The translations under genes and the position numbers were made by a program. A stretch of 16,468 nucleotides of DNA from Caldifarciminota bacterium UBA2202 (lineage in GTDB: Bacteria > Hydrothermota > 32-111). The number at the start of each line of letters is the position of its first letter. Position 1 is the first letter of the stretch. The stretch covers positions 1 to 16,468 of the forward strand of contig DCUY01000014.1 in NCBI GenBank assembly GCA_002327905.1, given 5' to 3'. Of this stretch, positions 6,794-15,161 are shown one piece after another. The notes under the pieces are model-generated. The model saw nothing but the letters and a program-made list of their open reading frames with translations, searched no databases and was not told the DNA's origin.

Positions 6794-9187
6794 ATGGAAC
6801 AGAAACAAGAAGATGCGGGGAAACCCGTAAAAGAGAATGAACAGCAGTTCAATCTCTCTGACACTTTAAGCGTTCTTACAAAGAATGATGTTATAGTATA
6901 TCCGCTTCTTATACTCCCTGTGGCTATAATGGAGCAGAATTCCATAAAACTTATAGATGATGCACTTGCTGGTTCGAAGATAATATTTATAGGATTCACA
7001 AAGAATCAGGATTTGAATGCAGTAAAAAAGGAGAATATAGAACCGTTCGGAGTCGCCGCAAATATAATGAAAATGCTCCGTTTCCCAGACGGTTCAATAA
7101 GAATACTGATTCAGGGGATAAAGCGCGCAAAAATTGAGGAATTTATAGAATCTGACAAACCGTATCCTGTGGCGAAAGTAAAATACATAGAGGAGACTGA
7201 GACAAGAGGGCTTAGAGAGGAGGCGTTGACAAGAAATCTGAAGGAGTCATTCAGACAATATATAAAACTCTCACAGCAGTTTCCAGATGAGATATTCCAG
7301 ATTCTCGACAATATAGAGGACGGATGGAAGCTCGCGGATTTTGTGGCGTCCAATCTTCCAATAGACATTGACCTGAGGTATGAAATACTCTCCACTAAGA
7401 ATGCAGTAAAGAGAATGGACAGAGTCAGTGAAATAATGCAGAAAGAAATTTCCATACTTGAACTCGGGCAGAAGATAAAATCGAAAGTGACAAATGAAAT
7501 AAATGAAGATCAGAAAAAATTCTTTTTGAGGGAACAACTGAGAGCAATAAAGAAAGAGCTCGGAGAGGAAGACCCTAAGGATAAAGAGATTAAAGAGATT
7601 AAAGAAAAATCCGAAAAGAAAAATCTTCCTCCTTATGCAAAGGAGGTTATGGACAGAGAGATAGAGAAGCTTGAGATGATGAATCCGATGATGCCCGACT
7701 ATAATGTCTCCCGTTCGTACATTGACTGGATACTTGATTTGCCATGGTCTTTCAGATCAACTGACAGTCTGGACATAAAGAGGGCTGAAAAGATTTTAAA
7801 TGAAGACCATTATGACCTTGAAAAGGTTAAGAAGAGAATCCTTGAATATCTTGCAGTGAGAAAACTGAAGAATGATTCCAAAGGGCCTATACTGTGCTTT
7901 GTGGGCCCTCCGGGAGTGGGAAAGACCTCACTCGGAAAATCAATAGCACGCGCTCTGGGAAGAAGCTTTGTCAGAATTTCTCTCGGAGGAATGCATGATG
8001 AGGCTGAGATACGAGGACACAGGCGCACCTATGTGGGGGCTCTCCCCGGCAGAATACTGCAGGAGATAAAAAAAGCAAAGACATCAAATCCCGTATTCAT
8101 GCTTGACGAAATAGACAAGATAGGATCCGACTTCAGAGGCGACCCTGCAAGCGCGCTTCTTGAAGTGCTTGACCCTCAGCAGAATGACACTTTTCAGGAC
8201 CATTATCTTGACATACCTTATGATTTGTCTCAGGTTATGTTTATAACAACCGCCAATATTCTCTATACGATTCCTCCTGCACTGCTTGACAGAATGGAGG
8301 TTATTTCACTGCCCGGATATACAATAGACGAGAAGATGTTTATCGCAAAAAAGTACCTCATACCCCGTCAGATTGAAGAGAACGGACTCACAATAAAGAA
8401 TATACAGTTCAGTGATGACGGACTAAAGGAGTTGATTGACGGTTATACGAGAGAGGCAGGAGTGAGGAATCTTGAAAGAACAGTAGGTGATGTGTGCAGA
8501 AAAGTATCGCGCGATGTTGCTGAAAACAAAAAAATATCCCTTAATGTCACAAAACAGAAGATTGCCTCTCTTCTCGGCAAAAGAAAATTTCTCTCAGACA
8601 AAGCGGAGAAGAAGGCTGATATAGGAATTGCAACAGGAATGGCATGGACCCCCAACGGAGGAGAGATACTTTTTGTAGAGGCGATAAAGATGCCGGGAAA
8701 GGGAAATCTGATTTTGACAGGACAGCTTGGAGATGTGATGAAAGAATCTGCAAGAGCCGCTCTGTCATACATCAAGGCGAATTATAAAAAATTCAATATC
8801 AATATTGAAGATTTTGAAAAGTATGACCTGCACATACACCTTCCTGAAGGAGCAATACCGAAAGACGGTCCGTCAGCGGGAATCACTCTTGCAACAGCAA
8901 TTGTCTCAGTTCTGTCAGGCATCCCTATAAGAAATGACCTGTCAATGACAGGAGAGATAACTCTGCGCGGAAAAGTTCTTCCGATAGGCGGAGTAAAGGA
9001 GAAGGTCATTGGAGCGAGAATTGCCGGCATAATGAATATTATACTTCCGGAATTCAATGCACGCGACCTTGACGAGATTCCGAAGACTACTAAGAAAGGC
9101 ATGAAATTCCATTTTGTGAAGAAGTTTGATGAAGTCATTGATATAGCCCTTGTAAAGACAATCAAAGGAAAGGAGCAAAAAAAATGA
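6794..9187 (+). CDS. lon: ATP-dependent serine protease Lon (LonA type)
   Basis: A hexameric AAA+ protease degrading misfolded and regulatory proteins in the cytosol. From the ATG at 6794 it has 797 residues, typical of LonA. Order: N-terminal substrate-binding domain (about 25-220), a helical linker with FLREQLRAIKKELG, the AAA+ module with Walker A GPPGVGKT (371-378) and Walker B FMLDEID (Asp438, Glu439), and the protease domain with KDGPSAG containing Ser694 and GGVKEK with Lys737. The Ser-Lys spacing of 43 residues equals that of the E. coli dyad (679/722). A TTG at 6791 is in frame but lies only two bases from AAAGGAG (6782-6788); ATG 6794 is at the normal distance. No membrane segment (LonB type) is seen. 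Confidence 0.98.
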   Translation: MEQKQEDAGKPVKENEQQFNLSDTLSVLTKNDVIVYPLLILPVAIMEQNSIKLIDDALAGSKIIFIGFTKNQDLNAVKKENIEPFGVAANIMKMLRFPDGSIRILIQGIKRAKIEEFIESDKPYPVAKVKYIEETETRGLREEALTRNLKESFRQYIKLSQQFPDEIFQILDNIEDGWKLADFVASNLPIDIDLRYEILSTKNAVKRMDRVSEIMQKEISILELGQKIKSKVTNEINEDQKKFFLREQLRAIKKELGEEDPKDKEIKEIKEKSEKKNLPPYAKEVMDREIEKLEMMNPMMPDYNVSRSYIDWILDLPWSFRSTDSLDIKRAEKILNEDHYDLEKVKKRILEYLAVRKLKNDSKGPILCFVGPPGVGKTSLGKSIARALGRSFVRISLGGMHDEAEIRGHRRTYVGALPGRILQEIKKAKTSNPVFMLDEIDKIGSDFRGDPASALLEVLDPQQNDTFQDHYLDIPYDLSQVMFITTANILYTIPPALLDRMEVISLPGYTIDEKMFIAKKYLIPRQIEENGLTIKNIQFSDDGLKELIDGYTREAGVRNLERTVGDVCRKVSRDVAENKKISLNVTKQKIASLLGKRKFLSDKAEKKADIGIATGMAWTPNGGEILFVEAIKMPGKGNLILTGQLGDVMKESARAALSYIKANYKKFNINIEDFEKYDLHIHLPEGAIPKDGPSAGITLATAIVSVLSGIPIRNDLSMTGEITLRGKVLPIGGVKEKVIGARIAGIMNIILPEFNARDLDEIPKTTKKGMKFHFVKKFDEVIDIALVKTIKGKEQKK

Positions 9188-9852
9188 GAATATTTGTCTC
9201 TCTTTTAATAATGCTCTTTGCATCAGTTTCATTGTTCTCTCAGGAGATTGAGCAGACTCCGGACGGCATACTGGCATTGTTCGAATCCAATCTTGACACA
9301 ATCAGGGACTATACATGCGTTCTGCACGACTTCGTTAAAAAAGGAAAGAAGGAATCCGACACTTACTGGGATTACAAATTCATTAAGCCGAAATACATCA
9401 GGATGGAGTCATTCAAGGGAGACAGAGTCGGAAGCAAAGCATATTTTGACTGCGTCACAAAAAAAGTGACAGGGAGGCAGGGCGGAATTCTCTCTGCTTT
9501 GAAACTCACTCTTGATCTTTCAAGCTCTCTCGTGAAGAACATAAGAGGCACGACAATCGCCGAATCGGACTGGCTCTTCATACTGCAGAGAACCAAAAAC
9601 ATTCTAAAGGAAGACGGTATGATAGCAACAGTCGCTTCCACAAAATACAAGAATACTGAAGTCACGATGCTTTATATAAAGAACTTTCCGTTTGAAAAAT
9701 ACAATTTTGATGAGACGAGAATGTTCTTTGATTCAAAATTCATGCTTATAGGAATTTACAATTATGAAGAGGGAGTTCTCATTCAGGATGTCAGTTATAC
9801 TGATGTAAAACTGAATACGGGAATTGTCATTGATTCAATGTATGTAAAATAG
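9184..9852 (+). CDS. Secreted LolA/DUF1571-like protein
   Basis: A 222-residue protein with a signal peptide: MR, a hydrophobic core (about 3-18) and a likely cut near FSQE (18-21). No lipobox cysteine follows, so it should be soluble in the periplasm. The mature part resembles outer-membrane lipoprotein carrier/DUF1571 proteins: an opening helix with ILALFESNLDTIRDYTC, then beta-strand blocks such as YWDYKFIKPKYIRME and a later RMFFDSKFMLIGIYNY. This LolA-like fold match is by pattern only and moderate. LolA carries lipoproteins to the outer membrane; whether this one does is unknown. It overlaps the lon stop by four bases and has AAAGGAG at 9169-9175. No lolB or lolCDE is near. Confidence 0.65.
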   Translation: MRIFVSLLIMLFASVSLFSQEIEQTPDGILALFESNLDTIRDYTCVLHDFVKKGKKESDTYWDYKFIKPKYIRMESFKGDRVGSKAYFDCVTKKVTGRQGGILSALKLTLDLSSSLVKNIRGTTIAESDWLFILQRTKNILKEDGMIATVASTKYKNTEVTMLYIKNFPFEKYNFDETRMFFDSKFMLIGIYNYEEGVLIQDVSYTDVKLNTGIVIDSMYVK

Positions 9853-9856
9853 GAGG
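9851..9856 (+). promoter_or_regulatory. Strong ribosome binding site for dapA
   Basis: A perfect AGGAGG overlaps the stop of the preceding gene and lies four bases before ATG 9861; it is the strongest Shine-Dalgarno I noticed in the window. Confidence 0.75.
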
Positions 9857-9860
9857 AAAT

Positions 9861-10733
9861 ATGCTGAAAGGATGCTGTACCGCCTTGATTACTCCGTTTA
9901 ACAGGGATATGTCTTTAAATCTGGCAACATTGGAGCGTCAGATAAAGAGACAGATTTTTGAGGGGGTCTCCGGAATTCTTGCATGCGGAACAACAGGAGA
10001 GTCCCCTGCTCTAAATGATTCCGAATGGAGAGATGTTGTCAAGACTGCAGTCAAATTCAAAAGCGGAAAAGTATATGTGATTGCAGGAACAGGGACAAAC
10101 AATACTGATAAGACAATTGAAAGAACCCGTGAGGCAAAGAGAATCGGAGCTGACATGGCTCTTGTCATAACGCCGTATTACAATAAACCGAATCAGTCCG
10201 GACTATATCTTCATTTCAAAAAAGTTGCGGAGGAATGTAAGACTGACATTATCATATATAATGTTCCTTCGCGCACAGGAGTGAATATGCTTCCTGAGAC
10301 TGTTGCGGCTTTATCTGAAATTAAAAATATTATCGGAATAAAAGAAGCGTCAGGCTCAATTCCTCAGGCGACTGAAATTCTTATGAAATCAAAAAAAGGA
10401 TTCATACTCATGTCTGGAGAGGATGCTCTGACACTGCCTCTACTGTCAATAGGGGCAAACGGAGTCATATCCACAATATCAAATGTTGTTCCCAAGGAGA
10501 TGCAGGCAGTATTCGAACTCTACTGCGCAAAAGAGTATGAAGAAGCAAGGAAGATGCATGACCATCTGTACCCTGTGGCTAAGGCTCTCTTTTTGGAGAC
10601 AAATCCTGTTCCCGTAAAATATGCAATGAAATTTATAAAGGCTGACACTGGCATTCTGCGCCTCCCCTTAGGAGAGCTTTCGGACAAAAACAAAATTGAA
10701 GTTGAAAGAGTTTTATCAAACTTTAACAAATAG
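9861..10733 (+). CDS. dapA: 4-hydroxy-tetrahydrodipicolinate synthase
   Basis: DapA condenses pyruvate with aspartate semialdehyde, the first committed step to diaminopimelate and lysine. The 290-residue TIM barrel carries every expected active-site residue at the classic numbering: GTTGES with Thr44 and Thr45, ITPYYNKP with Tyr107, YNVPSRTG with Tyr133 and Arg138, and GIKEAS with the Schiff-base Lys161. This makes DapA more likely than the related neuraminate lyase or KDG aldolase. GTGTNN (76-81) is also typical. The start ATG has a strong AGGAGG. The gene lies eight bases before leuC. No other dap gene is in the window, so the context does not prove the pathway, but the residues are clear. 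Confidence 0.95.
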   Translation: MLKGCCTALITPFNRDMSLNLATLERQIKRQIFEGVSGILACGTTGESPALNDSEWRDVVKTAVKFKSGKVYVIAGTGTNNTDKTIERTREAKRIGADMALVITPYYNKPNQSGLYLHFKKVAEECKTDIIIYNVPSRTGVNMLPETVAALSEIKNIIGIKEASGSIPQATEILMKSKKGFILMSGEDALTLPLLSIGANGVISTISNVVPKEMQAVFELYCAKEYEEARKMHDHLYPVAKALFLETNPVPVKYAMKFIKADTGILRLPLGELSDKNKIEVERVLSNFNK

Positions 10734-10741
10734 AGGTTTAT

Positions 10742-11998
10742 ATGGGAAAGACGCTGATTCAAAAAATCATTGAAAAGAGCTCAGGCAGGAACAATGTGGA
10801 GGTGGGCGAGATTGTCTTTGTCAAACCCTCCGTTGTCCTGTCGCATGACAACAGTGCCGACATTTCAAAGACATTTGAGAAGATGGGTCCGAAGAGGGTC
10901 TTTGACCCTTCGAAAATCTTCATTGCATTAGACCATGAAGTTCCGCCCCCTGATTCAAAAAAAGCATTGAATCATTCCATTATCCGTGATTTTGTAAAAA
11001 AATACGGAATCACAAATTTCTTTGACTGCGGTGAAGGAATCTGCCATCAGGTTCTTCCTGAAAAGGGTCTTGTTGAGCCTTCAACAGTTGTCTTCGGCTC
11101 TGATTCGCACACAACTTCGCACGGTGCATTCGGAGCGGCCGGAATCCCTGTGGGGCGCACAGAGACAGCATCACTGTGGGCATTGGGAGAGACATGGCTT
11201 AAAGTGCCCGAATCATTCAAAATAATAATCAAAGGCACACCTCAGAAGAATATATTTCCAAAGGATGTGATTCTTCACATAATAGGAAAGATCGGCGCTG
11301 ACGGAGCAACATACATTTCAGTAGAATTCACAGGCGAGTATGTTGACAAGATGTCAATGGGCGGAAGAATGACATTCTGCAATCTCTCCGCAGAAATGGG
11401 CGCAAAGGATGCCATAATTCCTGTTGATGATACTACGCGGGCATTTCTGAAAGACAGACTTAAAAAGGAATACGAGCCTCTCTATGCGGATAAGGATGCA
11501 AAATACGCAAAGACTCTTGAATTTGATGTCACAAATTTAAAGCCTCAGATTGCAAAGCCGCATAAGGTTGACAATGTCTCAGATGTAAGTGAAGTCGCAG
11601 GAAAAAAAGTCGATGTATTCTTCCTCGGCACATGCACAAACGGAAGAGTTGAAGACCTTGAAGTTGCCGCGAATATACTCAAAGGAAAGAAGATAAAAGC
11701 AGACAGCAGGCTTCTTGTGTATCCTGCATCAAAAGAGGTTCTTCTCACATGCCTTGATAAAGGCATAATAAAAACATTGGTTGAAGCGGGTGGAGAGATA
11801 AATACTCCTGCATGCGGTCCATGCCTCGGCGCATACGGAGGAGTTCTTGCCCCGAATGAAAGAGCTCTGTCCACCGCGAACCGCAATTTCAAAGGAAGAA
11901 TGGGATGTAGCGAGAATACGGAGGTATACCTCGCAAGCCCTGCGACAGTTGCAGTGTCCGCTCTCTACGGAGAGATAACTGAGTATAAAGGAGAATGA
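10742..11998 (+). CDS. leuC: 3-isopropylmalate dehydratase-type large subunit (aconitase family)
   Basis: Large subunit of a two-part [4Fe-4S] hydro-lyase. At 418 residues it is of the shorter type common in archaea and many bacteria, which includes both isopropylmalate isomerase and homoaconitase. Cluster ligands are visible as GTCTNGR (Cys298) and ACGPCLG (Cys358, Cys361). GSDSHTTSHGAFGAAG (119-134) is the substrate and cluster-side loop, and NRNFKGRMG (380-388) the phosphate/carboxylate-binding segment. In leucine synthesis it isomerises 2-isopropylmalate to 3-isopropylmalate. Neither leuA nor leuB is present, so the substrate is assigned by family only; homoaconitate or a dimethylmalate-type substrate remains possible. 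AGAGG at 10732-10736 precedes the ATG. Confidence 0.87.
   Translation: MGKTLIQKIIEKSSGRNNVEVGEIVFVKPSVVLSHDNSADISKTFEKMGPKRVFDPSKIFIALDHEVPPPDSKKALNHSIIRDFVKKYGITNFFDCGEGICHQVLPEKGLVEPSTVVFGSDSHTTSHGAFGAAGIPVGRTETASLWALGETWLKVPESFKIIIKGTPQKNIFPKDVILHIIGKIGADGATYISVEFTGEYVDKMSMGGRMTFCNLSAEMGAKDAIIPVDDTTRAFLKDRLKKEYEPLYADKDAKYAKTLEFDVTNLKPQIAKPHKVDNVSDVSEVAGKKVDVFFLGTCTNGRVEDLEVAANILKGKKIKADSRLLVYPASKEVLLTCLDKGIIKTLVEAGGEINTPACGPCLGAYGGVLAPNERALSTANRNFKGRMGCSENTEVYLASPATVAVSALYGEITEYKGE
11987..11993 (+). promoter_or_regulatory. Ribosome binding site that favours the second leuD ATG
   Basis: AAAGGAG lies at the very end of leuC. It is only one base from ATG 11995 but seven from ATG 12001, so 12001 is the likelier start. 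Confidence 0.65.
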
Positions 11999-12000
11999 AA

Positions 12001-12516
12001 ATGGAAAAAATAAAGGGAAAGATACATATAGTAAAAGACAATGATGTCAACACTGACCTCATCTATGCGGGAAAATACACTTATGAGATTCTCACTCCTG
12101 AGGAGATGGGAAAGCACACTCTTGAGGATTTTGAAAAGGATTATTTCAAAAAGATGAATGAGAATGATTTCATAGTGTCGGGAACCAACTTCGGATGCGG
12201 TTCTTCAAGGGAGCAGGCTGTTACATGCTTCAAAGGACTCAAGTCGGGAGGAATAATCGCAAAATCATTTTCACGGTTGTATTTCAGAAATGCGGTGAAT
12301 AAGGCGCTCCTTGTGATTGAATCCCCTGAATTTGTGGATTATATTTTTGCAAAGAATAACGGAGAGAATCTTGATGTCGAAGTAGACCCAAACAAAGGAG
12401 AGATTATCTGTGAAGGAAAAACATTCAAATTTGCTCCTCTTACCGGACAGGCTCTTGAGATATTTTCTGCAGGAGGCCTCGGCGAGTACACAAAGAGGAA
12501 ATTGGCGGCAATGTGA
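12001..12516 (+). CDS. leuD: 3-isopropylmalate dehydratase-type small subunit (swivel domain)
   Basis: Partner of the preceding large subunit; it supplies the mobile swivel domain that completes the active site. From ATG 12001 it has 171 residues; an in-frame ATG at 11995 would overlap leuC by four bases but has too short a ribosome-site spacing. DNDVNTDLIYAGKY (13-26) is the family's opening motif and GTNFGCGSSREQA (61-73) the conserved serine/arginine loop (usually GSSREHA). The specificity loop, read as YLRT in homoaconitase and YLVY-like in isopropylmalate isomerase of methanogens, reads YTYE here (26-29). The adjacency confirms a heterodimer, but the substrate should be held open. The stop overlaps the next gene's GTG as GTGA. 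Confidence 0.87.
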   Translation: MEKIKGKIHIVKDNDVNTDLIYAGKYTYEILTPEEMGKHTLEDFEKDYFKKMNENDFIVSGTNFGCGSSREQAVTCFKGLKSGGIIAKSFSRLYFRNAVNKALLVIESPEFVDYIFAKNNGENLDVEVDPNKGEIICEGKTFKFAPLTGQALEIFSAGGLGEYTKRKLAAM

Positions 12517-13352
12517 GCCTCAGAAGACTTGCTCATGCAGGCAGATTTTATCCTGCAGACAAAGCCTCTCTTCTGAAATCCTTTGACGGATTCAAAGACA
12601 GGTTTGAAAGCAATAAATTTAAGAATCATCTGTTCACAGGCATAGTGCCTCATGCCGGAATACAGTATTCCGGATTCACTGCAATGCAGTTTTATCTTGA
12701 GGCGAAAGATATGGATTTTGAGAGGGTCGTAATCATCGGGCCCTCTCATCACCACCTCTTCACAGGTTTCGCCTTGTCAGATTCCGCCGCATGGCAGACT
12801 CCCTTCGGCGATATTGAAACTGACCTTAAATATTCAAAACAACTTGAATCAAATTTAATACAATTCAACGACAAAATACATGCTGACGAACATTCTCTTG
12901 AAGTGCAGACCTTGTTTATAAAATATGCATTCAAAGATTCAGTTAAAATAGTGCCTGTAATCATGGGAAGGCAGAACATGGATTCAGTCAGCGGATTCGT
13001 GTCAATGATATCACCTGAAATGAGGAAGAGTACATTATTCATCGCCTCTTCAGATATGTATCACGGATATGATTATGAGGAGGGAAAGAGCAGAGATTCA
13101 GTGACAGTCAAGGAGATCCTTAAAAATGACGAATACGGATTCATGAAATATTTTCAAATGATAGAAGAGGATGGAGGTTGCGCCGCATGCGGAGGCGGGC
13201 CGATAGGAATAATAATTTCCATTACAAAAAAAGAAAAAGGCCGCTTGTCTCTGATAAGCCATACTACAAGCTCTGATGTGACCGGAGACTATGACGGCTA
13301 CACTGTGGGCTATTCCTCATTTATTGGAGTTTTGAATGAAGAGAGAAAATAA
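12513..13352 (+). CDS. Memo family protein (AmmeMemoRadiSam system protein B)
   Basis: A 279-residue homologue of MEMO1, a fold related to non-haem-iron extradiol dioxygenases; the bacterial function is unknown. It begins LAHAGRFYPAD (6-16), the family's AGxFYP opening. Candidate metal ligands are in place: PHAG with His47, GPSHHH with His79/His80, SSDMYH with Asp181, and CGGGP with Cys226. EHSLEVQ (126-132) is also conserved. By alignment in mind with human MEMO1 these correspond to its iron-binding His, His and Cys. The start is GTG 12513, overlapping leuD by four bases with only a weak ribosome site. The AMMECR1 gene follows with a 17-base overlap, the usual pairing. The third usual partner, a radical SAM enzyme, is not in the window. 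Confidence 0.93.
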   Translation: MSLRRLAHAGRFYPADKASLLKSFDGFKDRFESNKFKNHLFTGIVPHAGIQYSGFTAMQFYLEAKDMDFERVVIIGPSHHHLFTGFALSDSAAWQTPFGDIETDLKYSKQLESNLIQFNDKIHADEHSLEVQTLFIKYAFKDSVKIVPVIMGRQNMDSVSGFVSMISPEMRKSTLFIASSDMYHGYDYEEGKSRDSVTVKEILKNDEYGFMKYFQMIEEDGGCAACGGGPIGIIISITKKEKGRLSLISHTTSSDVTGDYDGYTVGYSSFIGVLNEERK

Positions 13353-13887
13353 AATTTTTCTTTTAAAGCTGGCGCGCGCGTCCATATCGGATTATTTTGA
13401 CAATATCAAAACATCTGCTGGTAAAATAACTGATAATGAACTTTCAGAAAAAAGCGGATGCTTTGTCACTCTTGAGAAAGACGGCGACCTGAGAGGATGC
13501 ATCGGATATATAGAGGGTGTCGAGCCGATTTATTCCGCAGTTATAAGAATGGCTCGGGAGGCGGCATTCAATGATCCGCGCTTCTTTCCTCTGAGCAGAG
13601 AGGATTTTGACAAAATAGAGATTGAAATATCAGTCCTCACTCCTCTTGTGAAAGTAAAATCCATTGAAGAGATAAATGTGCCCGGAGACGGTCTTCTGAT
13701 AAGAAGCGGATACAATTCAGGTCTTCTTCTTCCTCAGGTTGCTGTTGACTGGGGATATGACAGGAAGCAGTTTTTGGCGCAGACATGCCTGAAGGCAGGC
13801 CTTGACCGCAGATGTTTTTTATCTGCGGATGCGAAGATATATAAATTTCAGGCAGAGATATTTTCTGAGAAGGAGTTTTTGAATTGA
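13336..13887 (+). CDS. AMMECR1 domain protein (AmmeMemoRadiSam system protein A)
   Basis: A 183-residue single-domain AMMECR1 protein. The invariant LRGCIG lies at 52-57, and AAFNDPRFFPLSREDF (76-91) with IEIEISVLTPL (94-104) are typical. Later LLLPQVAVDWGYDRKQFL matches the family's LLPQV...W segment. The fold and conserved cysteine suggest an enzyme or a metal/radical partner, but no reaction is established. It starts inside the Memo gene (17-base overlap) with GGAG at 13326-13329, and its stop overlaps the purD TTG by four bases, so Memo, AMMECR1 and purD are tightly coupled. No signal peptide or membrane segment is seen; it should be cytosolic. Confidence 0.94.
   Translation: MKRENKIFLLKLARASISDYFDNIKTSAGKITDNELSEKSGCFVTLEKDGDLRGCIGYIEGVEPIYSAVIRMAREAAFNDPRFFPLSREDFDKIEIEISVLTPLVKVKSIEEINVPGDGLLIRSGYNSGLLLPQVAVDWGYDRKQFLAQTCLKAGLDRRCFLSADAKIYKFQAEIFSEKEFLN
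13870..13875 (+). promoter_or_regulatory. Ribosome binding site supporting the TTG start of purD
   Basis: AAGGAG lies eight bases before TTG 13884. No ATG or GTG is placed to use it, and the PurD N-terminal beta-strand begins directly after this TTG. Confidence 0.7.
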
Positions 13888-15161
13888 AGAGAAACGCATT
13901 GCTTTTAGGAAACGGCGGAAGGGAATCAGCAATAGCATACAAGCTAAATTCGGAGAGGGTGCTTGTTCATTCCTATCCTTCAAATCCGACGCTTTCAAAG
14001 TACTGCATCAAGGCAGACATTGACAGTTCGAATCTCTTTGAATCAATGTTTGAATACATAAAAAGTGAAGATATACAATTAGTCATTGTGGGTTCTGAGG
14101 CATACCTTGCAGATGGAATAACTGATTTTCTTGAATCGCGCAATATCCGCGTCTTCGGCCCGTCAAAAAAAGCCGCGAGAATAGAGAGTGACAAATCATA
14201 CGCGAAGAATTTGATGAAGGCGAATAATGTTCCCACTGCTTCGTATGATATTTCAGAATCAAAAGAGGACTGCATTGAAAAATCAAAAAAATATTCTTTT
14301 CCTCTTGTCCTCAAAGTATCCGGCCTCGCCGCAGGAAAAGGAGCCTTCGTTATAAAAAACAAAGAAGAGTTTGACGGTGCAATTAAAGAAATTTTTGACA
14401 CAAAGCAGTTTGAAAAATCCAATTCAAAAGTAGTTATAGAGGAATTCATGAATGGAGAGGAGGCATCTCTCTTTGTCATAACTGACGGAGAGAATATTCT
14501 GACTCTTCCTCCCGCTCAGGATTTTAAAAGAGTTTATGACAATGACATGGGTTTGAATACCGGCGGAATGGGTTCATACGCTCCATGCGGACTTTTAAGC
14601 AAATCGCTTGAAGAAAAGACAATAGACACAATAATACTTCCTGTTCTTAATGCATTAAAGAGAGACAAAAATCCCTTTAAGGGAGTTCTCTTCGCAGGAC
14701 TGATGATTGATGGAAATAATGTAAAGGTCGTTGAGTTCAATGCAAGATTCGGAGACCCTGAAATTCAGTCTATTATGAGCGTAATAGAATCATCCATGTA
14801 TGACATTTTTATGGAGACAGCTGAGGGAAATCTGCGCGCAAAAGAGATTGAAACAAACGGATTTTCCGCAGTAACGGTTGTTGTAGCGGCAAATGGATAT
14901 CCCGGAGATTATAAAAAAAATATTGAAATAAGTCTTGATGAAAATAAATTTGACAAAAATACTCTGATATTTTACGCTGGAGCCAAAGAGGAGGATGGAA
15001 AGATTCTTTCCACAGGCGGCAGAATGCTTGATGTGACGAGCTTTGACATAGGTCTTGAAAAAGCAATTGATAGAGTTTATAGTAATCTAAACAAAATTCA
15101 AATTGAAGGGTCTTTTTATAGAAAAGACATCGGGAAAAAAGGTTTAAAATATGCAAATTAG
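13884..15161 (+). CDS. purD: Phosphoribosylamine-glycine ligase (GAR synthetase)
   Basis: PurD links phosphoribosylamine and glycine with ATP, step two of purine synthesis. The 425-residue ATP-grasp enzyme is full length. Visible are the N-terminal LLLGNGGRES (7-15 area), GPSKKAARIESDK (92-104), LVLKVSGLAAGKGAFV (141-156, ATP-binding), IEEFMNGEEAS (185-195), NTGGMGSYAP (225-234) and VEFNARFGDPE, the metal-binding ATP-grasp motif. The family's GREHA is GRESA here (Ser15 for His). Translation starts at TTG 13884, which overlaps the AMMECR1 stop as TTGA and has AAGGAG at 13870-13875. The 3' end overlaps the next gene by 11 bases. It shares the array, but not direct adjacency, with purM. Confidence 0.97.
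   Translation: MKRNALLLGNGGRESAIAYKLNSERVLVHSYPSNPTLSKYCIKADIDSSNLFESMFEYIKSEDIQLVIVGSEAYLADGITDFLESRNIRVFGPSKKAARIESDKSYAKNLMKANNVPTASYDISESKEDCIEKSKKYSFPLVLKVSGLAAGKGAFVIKNKEEFDGAIKEIFDTKQFEKSNSKVVIEEFMNGEEASLFVITDGENILTLPPAQDFKRVYDNDMGLNTGGMGSYAPCGLLSKSLEEKTIDTIILPVLNALKRDKNPFKGVLFAGLMIDGNNVKVVEFNARFGDPEIQSIMSVIESSMYDIFMETAEGNLRAKEIETNGFSAVTVVVAANGYPGDYKKNIEISLDENKFDKNTLIFYAGAKEEDGKILSTGGRMLDVTSFDIGLEKAIDRVYSNLNKIQIEGSFYRKDIGKKGLKYAN

Noticed and set aside
7582..7605. Short tandem repeat (unit TAAAGAGAT) in lon
   Set aside because: It encodes a Lys/Glu-rich linker segment (KEIKEIKEK) where Lon proteins usually have charged low-complexity sequence; not a separate element.
8782..9165. 127-codon - strand frame opposite the Lon protease domain
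   Set aside because: It lies entirely opposite the catalytic Ser/Lys region of lon and shows no motif of its own.
9177..9184. Run of eight A at the lon/LolA-like junction as a slippage site
   Set aside because: Both frames read normally through the junction with a standard ATGA overlap, and there is no stimulatory structure; A-runs are common in this sequence.
13973..14479. 168-codon open frame on the - strand inside purD
   Set aside because: It is antisense to a clearly conserved purD, has no family-like motif or ribosome site, and such frames are common opposite purine-rich genes here.
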